Below are positions 18,877 to 26,675 of a DNA stretch of 64,000 nucleotides, one piece after another. Both the position numbers and the translations under genes were made by a program. Position 1 is the first letter of the stretch. The number at the start of each line of letters is the position of its first letter. Where the stretch lies: positions 434,001 through 498,000 of the forward strand of contig NZ_JYLB01000001.1 in assembly GCF_001042905.1 (NCBI RefSeq), read 5' to 3'. This DNA comes from Pseudomonas lini (GTDB taxonomy: Bacteria; Pseudomonadota; Gammaproteobacteria; Pseudomonadales; Pseudomonadaceae). The notes under the pieces are model-generated. The model saw only the letters and a program-made list of their open reading frames with translations. It was not told the DNA's origin and made no database searches.

Positions 18877-19974
18877 ATGATCAAGACGCCGTACTACCTC
18901 ATCGACAAACAAAAGCTGCTGGCGAACATGCAGAAGATCGCTTACGTGCGCGAACAGTCCGGGGCGAAGGCCCTGCTGGCACTCAAGTGCTTCGCCACCT
19001 GGTCGGTATTCGATCTGATGCAGCAATACATGGACGGCACTACGTCGTCGTCGCTCTATGAGCTCAAGCTCGGTCGACAGAAGTTCGCTGGCGAGACCCA
19101 TGCCTACAGCGTGGCCTGGGCCGACGACGAGATCGAGGAGATGCTCGACAACTGCGACAAGATCATCTTCAACTCCATTGGCCAGTTGCAGCGCTACACT
19201 GAAGCTTCAGCAGGCAAGGTGCGTGGTCTGCGGGTCAATCCGCAGGTGAGCAGCTCGGATTACCTGCTAGCCGATCCGGCGCGGCCATTCAGCCGTCTGG
19301 GCGAGTGGGATCCGGTGAAGATCGAGCAAGTTATCGAGCAGATCTCGGGCTTCATGTTCCACAACAACTGCGAGAACGCCGACTTCGGCCTGTTCGACCA
19401 GATGCTGTGCACCATCGAAGAGCGCTTCGGCCATCTGCTGCACAAGGTCGAGTGGGTCAGCCTGGGCGGCGGTATTCACTTCACCGGTGAAGGCTATGCG
19501 ATCGACGAGTTCTGCGCGCGGCTCAAGGCCTTCTCGCAGAAATACGGCGTGCAGGTCTACCTGGAACCGGGCGAAGCTGCCATCACTCAGAGTGCGTCGC
19601 TGGAAGTCACCGTGCTCGACACCCTCTACAACGGCAAGCACCTGGCCGTAGTGGACAGCTCCATCGAGGCGCACATGCTCGATCTGCTGATCTATCGCCT
19701 GAATGCCAAGCTGGCGCCCAGCGAAGGCGAACATACCTACATGGTGTGCGGCAAATCCTGCCTGGCCGGCGACATTTTCGGTGAGTACCAATTTGATCGT
19801 CCTCTGGCCATCGGCGATCGGCTGTCGTTCATCGACGCAGCGGGTTACACCATGGTCAAGAAGAACTGGTTCAACGGCCTGAAAATGCCGTCCATCGTAG
19901 TGAAACAACTTGACGGTAGTGTCGAGGTGGTTCGTGAGTTTGGTTACAACGACTACATGTCCAGCCTTTCGTAA
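18877..19974 (+). CDS. nspC: Carboxynorspermidine/carboxyspermidine decarboxylase
   Basis: The 365-residue protein belongs to the PLP-dependent, alanine-racemase-fold decarboxylases of the NspC family. The PLP lysine is in AKALLALKCFATWSVF, the conserved HNNCE segment in GFMFHNNCENADF, the glycine-rich phosphate loop in VSLGGGIHF, and the C-terminal cysteine region in YMVCGKSCLAGD. It decarboxylates carboxy(nor)spermidine to (nor)spermidine. The start at MIKTPYYLIDK has GGAG upstream; a longer frame from 18817 is not supported. It forms an operon with the dehydrogenase 27 bp downstream, in reverse of the reaction order. Confidence 0.93.
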   Translation: MIKTPYYLIDKQKLLANMQKIAYVREQSGAKALLALKCFATWSVFDLMQQYMDGTTSSSLYELKLGRQKFAGETHAYSVAWADDEIEEMLDNCDKIIFNSIGQLQRYTEASAGKVRGLRVNPQVSSSDYLLADPARPFSRLGEWDPVKIEQVIEQISGFMFHNNCENADFGLFDQMLCTIEERFGHLLHKVEWVSLGGGIHFTGEGYAIDEFCARLKAFSQKYGVQVYLEPGEAAITQSASLEVTVLDTLYNGKHLAVVDSSIEAHMLDLLIYRLNAKLAPSEGEHTYMVCGKSCLAGDIFGEYQFDRPLAIGDRLSFIDAAGYTMVKKNWFNGLKMPSIVVKQLDGSVEVVREFGYNDYMSSLS

Positions 19975-20001
19975 GCTGGCTGAGAAGGAGAGAGAGAAAA
20001 A

Positions 20002-21237
20002 TTGAAGAAGAACGTGCTTATCATTGGTGCAGGAGGTGTCGCCAAGGTGGTGGCCCACAAGTGCGCGCAGCACAACGATGAACTCGGTCGTATTGCTATC
20101 GCGTCGCGCAACATCTCCAAATGCCAGGCCATCATCGACAGCGTCAAGGCCAAGGGCAGCCTCAAAGAGCCCGCTGACATCAAAGCCTTCTCGCTGAACG
20201 CTATGGATGTCGAGGCGACCAAGGCGCTGATCCGCGAAACCGGATCGCAGATCGTCATCAACGTCGGTTCTGCCTTTCTCAACATGTCGGTGCTGCGTGC
20301 CTGCATCGATACCGGCGTGGCCTACCTGGACACCGCCATTCACGAAGAACCAGGCAAAATCTGCGAGACGCCGCCCTGGTACGGCAACTACGAGTGGAAG
20401 CACCTCGAGGAATGCAAAGAGAAGAACATCACCGCGATCCTCGGTGTGGGCTTCGACCCGGGTGTGGTCAACGCCTATGCAGCGTTGGCACAACAACAGT
20501 ATTTCGACCGTATTGATTCGATCGACATTCTCGACGTCAATGCCGGTTCCCATGGCAAGTATTTCGCCACCAATTTCGATCCGGAAATCAACTTCCGCGA
20601 ATTCACCGGACAAGTGTGGAGCTGGCAGAACAGCCAGTGGACCAGCAACACGATGTTCGAAGTCAAACGCACCGACGACCTGCCGGTTGTAGGGGCGCAG
20701 AATCTGTACCTGACCGGCCACGATGAAGTGCACTCCCTGTCGAAGAACCTCGGCGTGCCCAACGTGCGTTTCTGGATGAGCTTTGGCGAGCATTACATCA
20801 ATGTGTTCACCGTACTCAAGAACCTCGGCCTGCTCTCCGAGCAACCGGTCAAAACCGCTGAAGGCCTGGAAGTCGTGCCGCTGAAAGTGGTCAAGGCCGT
20901 GCTTCCTGATCCGAGCTCGCTGGCGCCTGGCTACACCGGCAAGACCTGCATCGGCGACCTGGTAAAAGGCACCAAGGATGGTCAGCCGCGCGAAGTGTTC
21001 ATCTACAACGTCGCCGACCACGAAGAAGCCTTTGCGGAAACCGACAGTCAGGGCATTTCCTATACCGCTGGCGTGCCACCTGTGGCAGCAGCCCTGCTGG
21101 TCGCCCGTGGCGAATGGGATGTGCAGCGCATGGCCAACGTCGAGGAGCTGCCGGCCGAGCCGTTCCTCAAGGCGCTGGATGTGATGGGCCTGCCGACCCG
21201 CATCAAGGATGAGAATGGAGACCGTCCCTGGAGCTGA
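20002..21237 (+). CDS. Carboxynorspermidine/carboxyspermidine dehydrogenase (saccharopine-dehydrogenase-like)
   Basis: This is a 411-residue oxidoreductase with an N-terminal Rossmann fold (VLIIGAGGVAKVVAHKCAQ) and the saccharopine dehydrogenase C-terminal domain (GVGFDPGVVNAYAALAQQ). It should condense aspartate semialdehyde with putrescine or diaminopropane and reduce the imine to carboxyspermidine or carboxynorspermidine, which NspC then decarboxylates. The start is TTG at 20002, preceded by AAGGAG ten bases upstream; no ATG fits as well. A strong terminator follows at 21291. Whether the in vivo product is spermidine or norspermidine cannot be decided from sequence. Confidence 0.92.
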   Translation: MKKNVLIIGAGGVAKVVAHKCAQHNDELGRIAIASRNISKCQAIIDSVKAKGSLKEPADIKAFSLNAMDVEATKALIRETGSQIVINVGSAFLNMSVLRACIDTGVAYLDTAIHEEPGKICETPPWYGNYEWKHLEECKEKNITAILGVGFDPGVVNAYAALAQQQYFDRIDSIDILDVNAGSHGKYFATNFDPEINFREFTGQVWSWQNSQWTSNTMFEVKRTDDLPVVGAQNLYLTGHDEVHSLSKNLGVPNVRFWMSFGEHYINVFTVLKNLGLLSEQPVKTAEGLEVVPLKVVKAVLPDPSSLAPGYTGKTCIGDLVKGTKDGQPREVFIYNVADHEEAFAETDSQGISYTAGVPPVAAALLVARGEWDVQRMANVEELPAEPFLKALDVMGLPTRIKDENGDRPWS

Positions 21238-21290
21238 AACGCCCTGAGGCGTGCAAAATACAGGTGAGTCTTGTATTGCGCTCCAAACGC

Positions 21291-21319
21291 AAAAACGCCG
21301 CTCCTTGAGCGGCGTTTTT
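21291..21319 (+). terminator. Rho-independent terminator after the polyamine operon
   Basis: A perfect 13-bp inverted repeat (AAAAACGCCGCTC, loop CTT, GAGCGGCGTTTTT) starts 53 bp after the dehydrogenase stop. The A and T runs on both sides make it potentially bidirectional, which would also serve the convergent methyltransferase gene. Confidence 0.9.
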
Positions 21320-21343
21320 GTTTGTGCGTCATTTGCTGGGCTC

Positions 21344-21485
21344 GCCCTAATGCCAGTCAGTTAAGCGAGTAAGCCGCTTTTTTGTAGGAGCCAGGCTTGC
21401 CGGCGAAGGCGTTCTTAAGGACGCCTTCGCCGGCAAGCCTGGCTCCTACAGGTCCGATTTTCCCTTAACTGACTGGCATTAGGGC
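21344..21485. repeat. REP doublet flanked by a 22-bp inverted repeat (TGCCAGTCAGTTAAG family)
   Basis: The inner part is a 30-bp perfect inverted repeat (21383-21412 and 21421-21450) beginning TGTAGGAGCC. This is the usual Pseudomonas REP sequence in head-to-head arrangement. It is enclosed by a second, perfect 22-bp inverted repeat (21344-21365 and 21464-21485) containing TGCCAGTCAGTTAAG. The same outer motif encloses a different REP pair at 62718-62856, so the outer repeat belongs to the element. REP doublets (REPINs) are mobilised in trans by RAYT transposases; no RAYT gene is present here. Confidence 0.85.
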
Positions 21486-21495
21486 TTGCCCCGGG

Positions 21496-22176
21496 TTAAT
21501 CGCAATCACCCCGTTGCTCAGCCACCAACAGCAACGACTGCGGCACAGGACTTTGCGGGTGCTGCGGCTCCTGCAGGCCGGCCAGCTGAAAACCGGCCAT
21601 GTCCAGAGCATTGAGCCAACTGGACAACGTGCGGAAGTACCACGGCATGGGTTGCCACTGCCCCTTGAACCCAGTGAAGGTCTCTTCCCGCCAACCATCC
21701 TGATAGTCACCCGCCGCCGCGGTCCACGGATGCAGTGTCTGGATCACCAGCGCGCCGCGAGGGGCGAGCAGGGCGTTCATGGCGGCGAGCAGAGGGATGA
21801 TGTCCTGGTGCAACAGGGCGAAGTTGGCGCAGATCAGGTCGTAGTTGCTGCCGATGTCCACCTTCGCCTCCACCAACTCTTCATAACTCGCCAAATGCAC
21901 CGGCGAAGAGCCCGACGACCGCGCCGCGTCGACCAGCGTCGCATCGCCATCCACACCGACCGCCGTGATGGCCCGTTCAGCCAGCGCCCGCAACAGCCAG
22001 CCCTCGCCGCAGCCCAGGTCGAGCACGCGCTCGGGTTGACGGCCTAGCACCGCCAGCAGGATTGCCTGGTCGGTGACCTTGAGGCGGCTTTCGATGGTGC
22101 CGGCACGGATGGCCTCGATCCAAAAGTGGGCGTTGTGGTGCCAGCTCTGGAGGAGGGTGGATTCGGGGGCGGGCAT
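21496..22176 (-). CDS. Class I SAM-dependent methyltransferase
   Basis: The 226-residue protein has the Rossmann-fold methyltransferase motifs: motif I in VLDLGCGEGWLLRALA, the acidic end of strand 2 in AVGVDGD, and the motif II-like stretch YDLICANFALLH. It has no signal peptide and no neighbour that suggests a substrate. It resembles the UbiE/COQ5-like small-molecule methyltransferases common in Pseudomonas. The gene stands alone, convergent with the polyamine operon and separated from it by the REP doublet. Confidence 0.88.
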   Translation of the reverse strand: MPAPESTLLQSWHHNAHFWIEAIRAGTIESRLKVTDQAILLAVLGRQPERVLDLGCGEGWLLRALAERAITAVGVDGDATLVDAARSSGSSPVHLASYEELVEAKVDIGSNYDLICANFALLHQDIIPLLAAMNALLAPRGALVIQTLHPWTAAAGDYQDGWREETFTGFKGQWQPMPWYFRTLSSWLNALDMAGFQLAGLQEPQHPQSPVPQSLLLVAEQRGDCD

Positions 22177-22240
22177 TTCGATGTCCAGAGTTGTTGGGTG
22201 GATGAAGGATAGGACAAATGCTGGTGTAAAAAATGCAACC

Positions 22241-22263
22241 TGCCGATACCAGGGGTATCGGCA
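22241..22263 (-). terminator. Terminator of the 22288-23526 gene
   Basis: A perfect 10-bp inverted repeat (TGCCGATACC, loop AGG, GGTATCGGCA) lies 25 bp beyond the stop of the minus-strand secreted-protein gene. On that strand it is followed seven bases later by ATTTTTTA. The T run is slightly displaced, but position and strand fit termination. Confidence 0.65.
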
Positions 22264-22287
22264 GATCGGGTTTGCCGCTCAAAAGCC

Positions 22288-23526
22288 TCAGTAAGGATTA
22301 CAGTGTTGCGCTATGGCCTTGGCCTGGTCGACGTATGGCCGCTTCGGTTCGAGGTTCCACTCGGGCTTGTTCCTGACAGGCTTGCCGTCGAAGGTTGCCG
22401 CCAGATGACAAACCATTTGCCGGCGGATTGACCCACCATTGACGCTGTATTGCCTCCATTGCTCATCGTTTTTGTGCTTGTTGTACAACTCAGCAAACAT
22501 TCTGTCGGTCTGATCGTCCTTGATAGCGCGGCCGCAAGCGGTGGGCACTACCTCAAGTGACCACGTGTCGGGCCCGAGTTTCGGATCGTCGCGTCGTAAC
22601 CAGGTGCTTGACTCGATGTACTTGTCACAAAATTGTTGCGTGGGTGGAGGCGTGGTTCTGGCGCAGGAGAAGGTGGCCTTGCTAACCGGCGTTCTTGGAA
22701 AATCAATCTTGATGACGTTGCGATCCTTTCCTGTCTTGTTTTTATAGTCCCGCTGATTGGCCAAAGCATCATTCAAACCACGTTGATCGCTGTAGAAAAA
22801 GGCCAGAATCGGTAGTTCGTCATCTTTCGGGTTACCCAGGCGGAATTCTGTCTGGGTTTGAAACTCACGGGTGTTGATGACTTGCCGAGCCCCCATAAAG
22901 TTTCGAAAAGCGTCTACCCGATCCTTGCTGCTCATGGGGTTGCGCATATTGAAGCCACATTGCAACTGGTCCTGCTTCCTGTCGTTGTTGAACCTGGTGA
23001 AATGCGCGACCCAGGTGTTAGCGCTAGTGATAGGCGGCGCCATGGCCTGGCATACTGCCTCTGTCTGGCTGGTGTTCTTATTGTTGCCACAGCCTCGGTC
23101 ATCTCGAAAATCGGTCCAGGCGTCGTTAGGAAACGCACAGTAGACATGCACCGGAGTCTCTGGATCGCGTACTTGATCTATCGGGGTAATGAGGTAGCCG
23201 TTCTGAGTACTCATGCCAGGATCTTCATAGCTGATGCCATCGGCACGCATCCAGGAAGCGGCAAAAGTACCCAACTCCTTGGCTTTCGGGCTTGGATTCC
23301 ATACATCCCATTTCTCCCCCTTCGCCGGGTTGGCTCGGTGAGTGCCCCTGACCAACAACCCCGAACAGTCCGACGCCGGATCCTGCCTGCAACTATCGAC
23401 TGTGTTGTTGTACAACGTTTCAACCCGTTTCAGCGTCTCCTCGCATGATTCGGCGTTGGCCAATGTCGTTTGCAAGAGCAACGGAAATATGAGTAATGGA
23501 GTGATCCTGTTCAGACGTTTTTTCAT
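22288..23526 (-). CDS. Secreted protein of unknown function, paralogue of the next gene upstream
   Basis: The 412-residue product starts at MKKRLNRITPLLIFPLLLQ, a clear signal peptide ending around NAES; AAGGAAG precedes this ATG. The mature protein has about ten cysteines, suggesting disulfides. Key segments are YNNTVDSCRQ, CSGLLVRGTH, WNPSP, SWMRADGISYEDPG, QCGFNMRNP, TWLRRDDP and LEVVPTACGRAI. The CSG...R...WNPSP pattern recalls a family annotated as halovibrin-like (HvnA) in Pseudomonas, but I cannot confirm that and do not assign activity. The neighbouring 23698-25062 gene encodes the same architecture with diverged sequence, so the pair arose by tandem duplication. The two genes are 171 bp apart and may share a promoter upstream of 25062. 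Confidence 0.75.
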   Translation of the reverse strand: MKKRLNRITPLLIFPLLLQTTLANAESCEETLKRVETLYNNTVDSCRQDPASDCSGLLVRGTHRANPAKGEKWDVWNPSPKAKELGTFAASWMRADGISYEDPGMSTQNGYLITPIDQVRDPETPVHVYCAFPNDAWTDFRDDRGCGNNKNTSQTEAVCQAMAPPITSANTWVAHFTRFNNDRKQDQLQCGFNMRNPMSSKDRVDAFRNFMGARQVINTREFQTQTEFRLGNPKDDELPILAFFYSDQRGLNDALANQRDYKNKTGKDRNVIKIDFPRTPVSKATFSCARTTPPPTQQFCDKYIESSTWLRRDDPKLGPDTWSLEVVPTACGRAIKDDQTDRMFAELYNKHKNDEQWRQYSVNGGSIRRQMVCHLAATFDGKPVRNKPEWNLEPKRPYVDQAKAIAQHCNPY

Positions 23527-23660
23527 GGCGCTACTTCCTTGTGGTTGGAGCCGATAGCCGGCGCGGGCGTCCATGCCGGTGATACAAAAAACACAATGGT
23601 TCGCTGCACGCGCCGGCCTCTTTCGCCGACGACTTGCGCGACCTTGCGCAGACAACGGCA

Positions 23661-23680
23661 GCGCCCTCGGGCGAGGGCGC
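23661..23680 (-). terminator. GC-rich hairpin between the two secreted-protein genes
   Basis: A perfect 9-bp inverted repeat, GCGCCCTCG and CGAGGGCGC with a 2-nt centre, lies 18 bp beyond the stop of the upstream minus-strand gene. It lacks a T run, so it may be an mRNA 3' stabiliser or a weak attenuator, not a full terminator. Confidence 0.4.
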
Positions 23681-23697
23681 CACAGCACTCCGGCCAT

Positions 23698-25062
23698 TCA
23701 ACGCAGGATTGGGTTGCAACCTGCGGCCCGGGTCTCGCTGTCAGATAACGCAGGCCTGAAAGGCTCGAGATTCCACGGCGTCTTGCTGCGGTAGTTGACC
23801 AGCACGCAGTTCAATTGCTGGCGCATGCTGCCGACGGAATTTTCATTGTCGCGCCAGTTGCTATCCGCGCCCTTGAGGGCGAACAGCTGGTTGTACAAAG
23901 CCCCGGCCTGCTCGTTGGGCAAGGCGCGGCCAGCCGCTGTGGGCACCACGCTCAAGGTCCATTCGTCCTTGCGGGTGCCCGGGTCGTAACGCTTGACCCA
24001 AGTGGCTGCAGCGATGTAGCTGGGCGCAGGCGCAGCCGGCATTGGCTGTGCACCACCGGCAACCGTCAGGTCTATCGCCTGGTCGGCGGCGACATAGCTG
24101 AAACGCTGCTCCGCAGGCTTGGTGAAGTCCAGCCGCAGGATCGGCACGCTGTAGCCCTGGGCCTGGAGTTTCTTCTGGAAGTTGCGCGCGCTGTTCAGGC
24201 CGTCTTCCGGTTTCGGTGGTGCCTGATCACCGCGGGTGGCGAAGTTCTGCGTGCTGTTGACGTTGTAGATGAAGGCATCGATGTACTTCATGTTTTCGCT
24301 GCCATCGTTGGTCGCCGAGGCATTCTTCAACATGAACTCGTTGACCTGGGCACTGAAGGCGAAGGGATCCTTGTGAGTGGTGTTCGGCCGGGACTCGTGG
24401 ACCCGGATCATGGTGTTCCAGTCGCTGGGTTTTTCCGCGTTCCAGGAGCACTGGCTGTATTGGATCGGTCCCTTCATCAGCCCGGTGTATTTCTGGGTCC
24501 ATTGCTCGGCGGTGCTCACCGAGGCTTCCGCGCAGGTGCCGTAGGCGAGGGCGGAGTTGCGATTGTTCATCGCGCTCTGGGCCGCACGCGGTGGCTCGCG
24601 GCTGTCGAAGAAGCCGCAACCGTACCACTTGCGCTCCGGCCCGGTACCGCCATCGAAGGCGTAGATGCAGGTCCAGCCCTGCTCCTTGACCGGCAGGCTC
24701 AAGGCCGCCGCATCGGTTGGGGTGCGCAGGATGAAACCGGCCGGGTGGATGAGAATCCGGGTGCTCAGGTCCTTGCGGATCCAGGAGTAGGAGGTCGCAC
24801 CGATCTTGATCGCGTAGGGGCTGTAGTCCCAGGGGTTGAAGGGGCCGTCGTTGACCATGCGCAAGGTCACGCCGCTGCAGTAGTAGTGACCGCGTGCGGC
24901 ACCGGTATCGGGTTCCTGGCAAGCGTCCTTGAGGGTGTTGTAGTTGTGGTTGATGCGGTTCAGGGTCTGCAGCGGATCGAGCGGCGGCTGGGCGGCAACC
25001 GCACAGAACGCCAGGGGCAGAGTCCAGGCCAAGGTAAAAGACGAACGAACGGACGGGTACAT
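23698..25062 (-). CDS. Secreted protein of unknown function, paralogue of 22288-23526
   Basis: The 454-residue protein has a signal peptide (SSFTLAWTLPLAFCAVAA). AAGGAG lies eight bases before the ATG at 25062, which fixes the start over a longer frame. It shares with its downstream neighbour the order NYNTLKDAC, YYCSGVTLRM, WDYSPYAIK, SWIRKDLSTR, QCSWNAEKPSDW, PILRLDF, TWVKRYDPG, LSVVPTAAGRAL and a C-terminal NPILR/NPY-like end. The two are true paralogues although much of the sequence has diverged. No catalytic motif is recognised. Both are likely exported to the periplasm or beyond. Confidence 0.75.
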   Translation of the reverse strand: MYPSVRSSFTLAWTLPLAFCAVAAQPPLDPLQTLNRINHNYNTLKDACQEPDTGAARGHYYCSGVTLRMVNDGPFNPWDYSPYAIKIGATSYSWIRKDLSTRILIHPAGFILRTPTDAAALSLPVKEQGWTCIYAFDGGTGPERKWYGCGFFDSREPPRAAQSAMNNRNSALAYGTCAEASVSTAEQWTQKYTGLMKGPIQYSQCSWNAEKPSDWNTMIRVHESRPNTTHKDPFAFSAQVNEFMLKNASATNDGSENMKYIDAFIYNVNSTQNFATRGDQAPPKPEDGLNSARNFQKKLQAQGYSVPILRLDFTKPAEQRFSYVAADQAIDLTVAGGAQPMPAAPAPSYIAAATWVKRYDPGTRKDEWTLSVVPTAAGRALPNEQAGALYNQLFALKGADSNWRDNENSVGSMRQQLNCVLVNYRSKTPWNLEPFRPALSDSETRAAGCNPILR

Positions 25063-25277
25063 TGTCGACACTCCTTGTCGCACGAGATGATTTCCTTTAA
25101 CTCACCAAAGTAGTCAACTCAGCCATTGCGGTCAAACCAGTACTTTCTTCACAGGCTTCAGCATCGATGTGATTTACAGGTGTTGAGTCTTGGAGGTGGT
25201 GCGCTAGATTGACGTCGTGGGGGCGCTTACAACGGCGAGATGTGTCGAACCTGTTTAATTCTCTCTGACATAGGGCG

Positions 25278-25318
25278 CAAGCCGGTGAGACTCTGCGCCG
25301 AAGCTTTTCACCGGCTTG
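25278..25318 (-). terminator. Hairpin after the outer-membrane-protein gene
   Basis: An 11-bp perfect inverted repeat (CAAGCCGGTGA at 25278-25288 and TCACCGGCTTG at 25308-25318) starts about 40 bp beyond the stop of the gene ending at 25358. It has a 19-nt loop and no T run. It may mark the 3' end of the long biosynthetic operon. Confidence 0.4.
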
Positions 25319-25357
25319 TCGTAGCGACGCCTTGCAAGGCGCCGATCTGTGTACCGC

Positions 25358-26056
25358 TTAGAACCAATAATGCAGGCCGAGCATTAATGACTGGGCGCTA
25401 TAGTCAGTGCTCACATCGCCTTGGGGCAGGCCCTGAATGTCACCGAAGTGCGCATCGCGAGTCTTGAGGTATCGATAATCCATGGACAAGGACCATTGAT
25501 CGGTGAGCTCGAAACCTACCCCGGCTCCGAGTTGAAAGGCCGATACGGTGTCGCGATGGGTGCCGCCGAACTGGACGCCGCCGGCTTCCAGGCCACTGAC
25601 CGTCAGGGTGGTGTAGCCCAGACCGCCGCCAATATAGGGGGTGAACCGGCTGAAGGGTGCTGGCAGGTTCAAGACGTCATACCAGAGGTTGGCCATCAGG
25701 CTGGTGGCTTCTTCTTCGCCTTTACCGTCGATGCTCCCGCCGCCTTCGTAGACCCGGTTATTGAACTGGGTCAGGGTGTTTTTACGGTAGCTGATTTCCA
25801 CTTCAGGTCTGAGCCCGATGGGAAATCGCCAGCCCAATGCCAGTCCGGTGGCGAAGCCGGAGTGTAACGGCTGGTTGAACTCCATCTCGACAAAATCGAG
25901 GTTGTTCTGGTTAAGGTCCTGCGGAGCAACCCAGTTCAGGCCGCCCATGACACTGATGTAGGGGCCGAGCGTGTCGGCGGAACTGGACTCCGGGGCGATA
26001 AAACCCATGCCAATGACGCCCATCACGAGATACTGAGGTTTTTTTAGTAGGTTCAT
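25358..26056 (-). CDS. Outer-membrane beta-barrel protein (OmpW/porin-like small barrel)
   Basis: The 232-residue protein has a signal peptide (YLVMGVIGMGFIAPESSSA) and the alternating, glycine- and aromatic-rich strands of a small eight-stranded barrel (GPYISVMGGLNWV, GFATGLALGWRFPIGLRPEV, FTPYIGGGLGYTTL, SAFQLGAGVGFEL, QWSLSMDYRYLKT). It ends in the typical outer-membrane terminal Phe (LMLGLHYWF). It lies 83 bp after the SRPBCC gene and on the same strand as the KS-AfsA operon, so it may be its last gene and help product passage or placement; that is inference. The start at 26056 is chosen for the signal peptide. Confidence 0.82.
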   Translation of the reverse strand: MNLLKKPQYLVMGVIGMGFIAPESSSADTLGPYISVMGGLNWVAPQDLNQNNLDFVEMEFNQPLHSGFATGLALGWRFPIGLRPEVEISYRKNTLTQFNNRVYEGGGSIDGKGEEEATSLMANLWYDVLNLPAPFSRFTPYIGGGLGYTTLTVSGLEAGGVQFGGTHRDTVSAFQLGAGVGFELTDQWSLSMDYRYLKTRDAHFGDIQGLPQGDVSTDYSAQSLMLGLHYWF

Positions 26057-26139
26057 GCTCGGTCCGAAGTGTGCCGTTATCGATAAGTAAGCGAAGCGTG
26101 TTCGGGAGCGAGCGTTCAACACTCTCCTCCCGGGATATT

Positions 26140-26616
26140 TCATACTCGGTGCAAATGCGCTCCAGGTTTTTCGAGCCCTGGGGTACTGATGGCATTCGCT
26201 CGTTGTTCAGCCAAAGTGCACAGGTTGCCCAGTGCGGTGGTCATTGCCGCGGTCAGCATTTTGCGTAGCAGCCCACGGTATAAAAAACTCAAGGGGCCAG
26301 AGATCTTCGCGCTATGGATGACCTGGGTTTCATTCGGGGAAAGCCTGCGCATCTGGTGATCGAATTCAAGGTCGATCCAAAGCAGTCTTGCCGTGTTCCG
26401 ATAGCTTTCATGCAGACTCACCGCCTCTAGTTTCAACGGCATGTTCAGGCCATTTTTGAGGATGCATTTGCCTCGCGTCCCAGGTTGAAACGGGCCATTG
26501 AGTTCACAATGGCTGACGTCGGTATCCCATAACGGCGCTTCTGAAAAATTGCTCCAGATCTTCCATATTTCAGCGGGCGGCGATTTGACTATGACTTGCA
26601 CTTTGACATCGTTCAC
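26140..26616 (-). CDS. SRPBCC-superfamily protein (polyketide cyclase/START-like)
   Basis: The 158-residue protein begins with the SRPBCC pattern (VQVIVKSPPAEIWKIWSNFSEAPLWDTD). Helix-grip strands follow (GTRGKCILKNG, RLLWIDLEFDHQMRRLSPNETQVIHS) and a C-terminal long helix. The fold binds hydrophobic ligands in a deep pocket; members act as cyclases, aromatases or lipid-binding proteins. The start codon is GTG with AAGGTG upstream. It lies 59 bp after the KS-CLF-AfsA gene in the same direction, which suggests it works on that pathway's product, but there is no residue-level evidence for catalysis. Confidence 0.75.
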   Translation of the reverse strand: MNDVKVQVIVKSPPAEIWKIWSNFSEAPLWDTDVSHCELNGPFQPGTRGKCILKNGLNMPLKLEAVSLHESYRNTARLLWIDLEFDHQMRRLSPNETQVIHSAKISGPLSFLYRGLLRKMLTAAMTTALGNLCTLAEQRANAISTPGLEKPGAHLHRV

Positions 26617-26675
26617 GGCGACACCTTGATTGTTGGGGGCACGGTCATGCTGGAGAGTGGGATCAATTCAATGTC

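Noticed and set aside
19267..21021. 584-codon minus-strand frame opposite the polyamine genes
   Set aside because: The plus strand encodes two well-conserved enzymes with clear motifs and ribosome-binding sites; the antisense frame is a GC-rich codon artefact.
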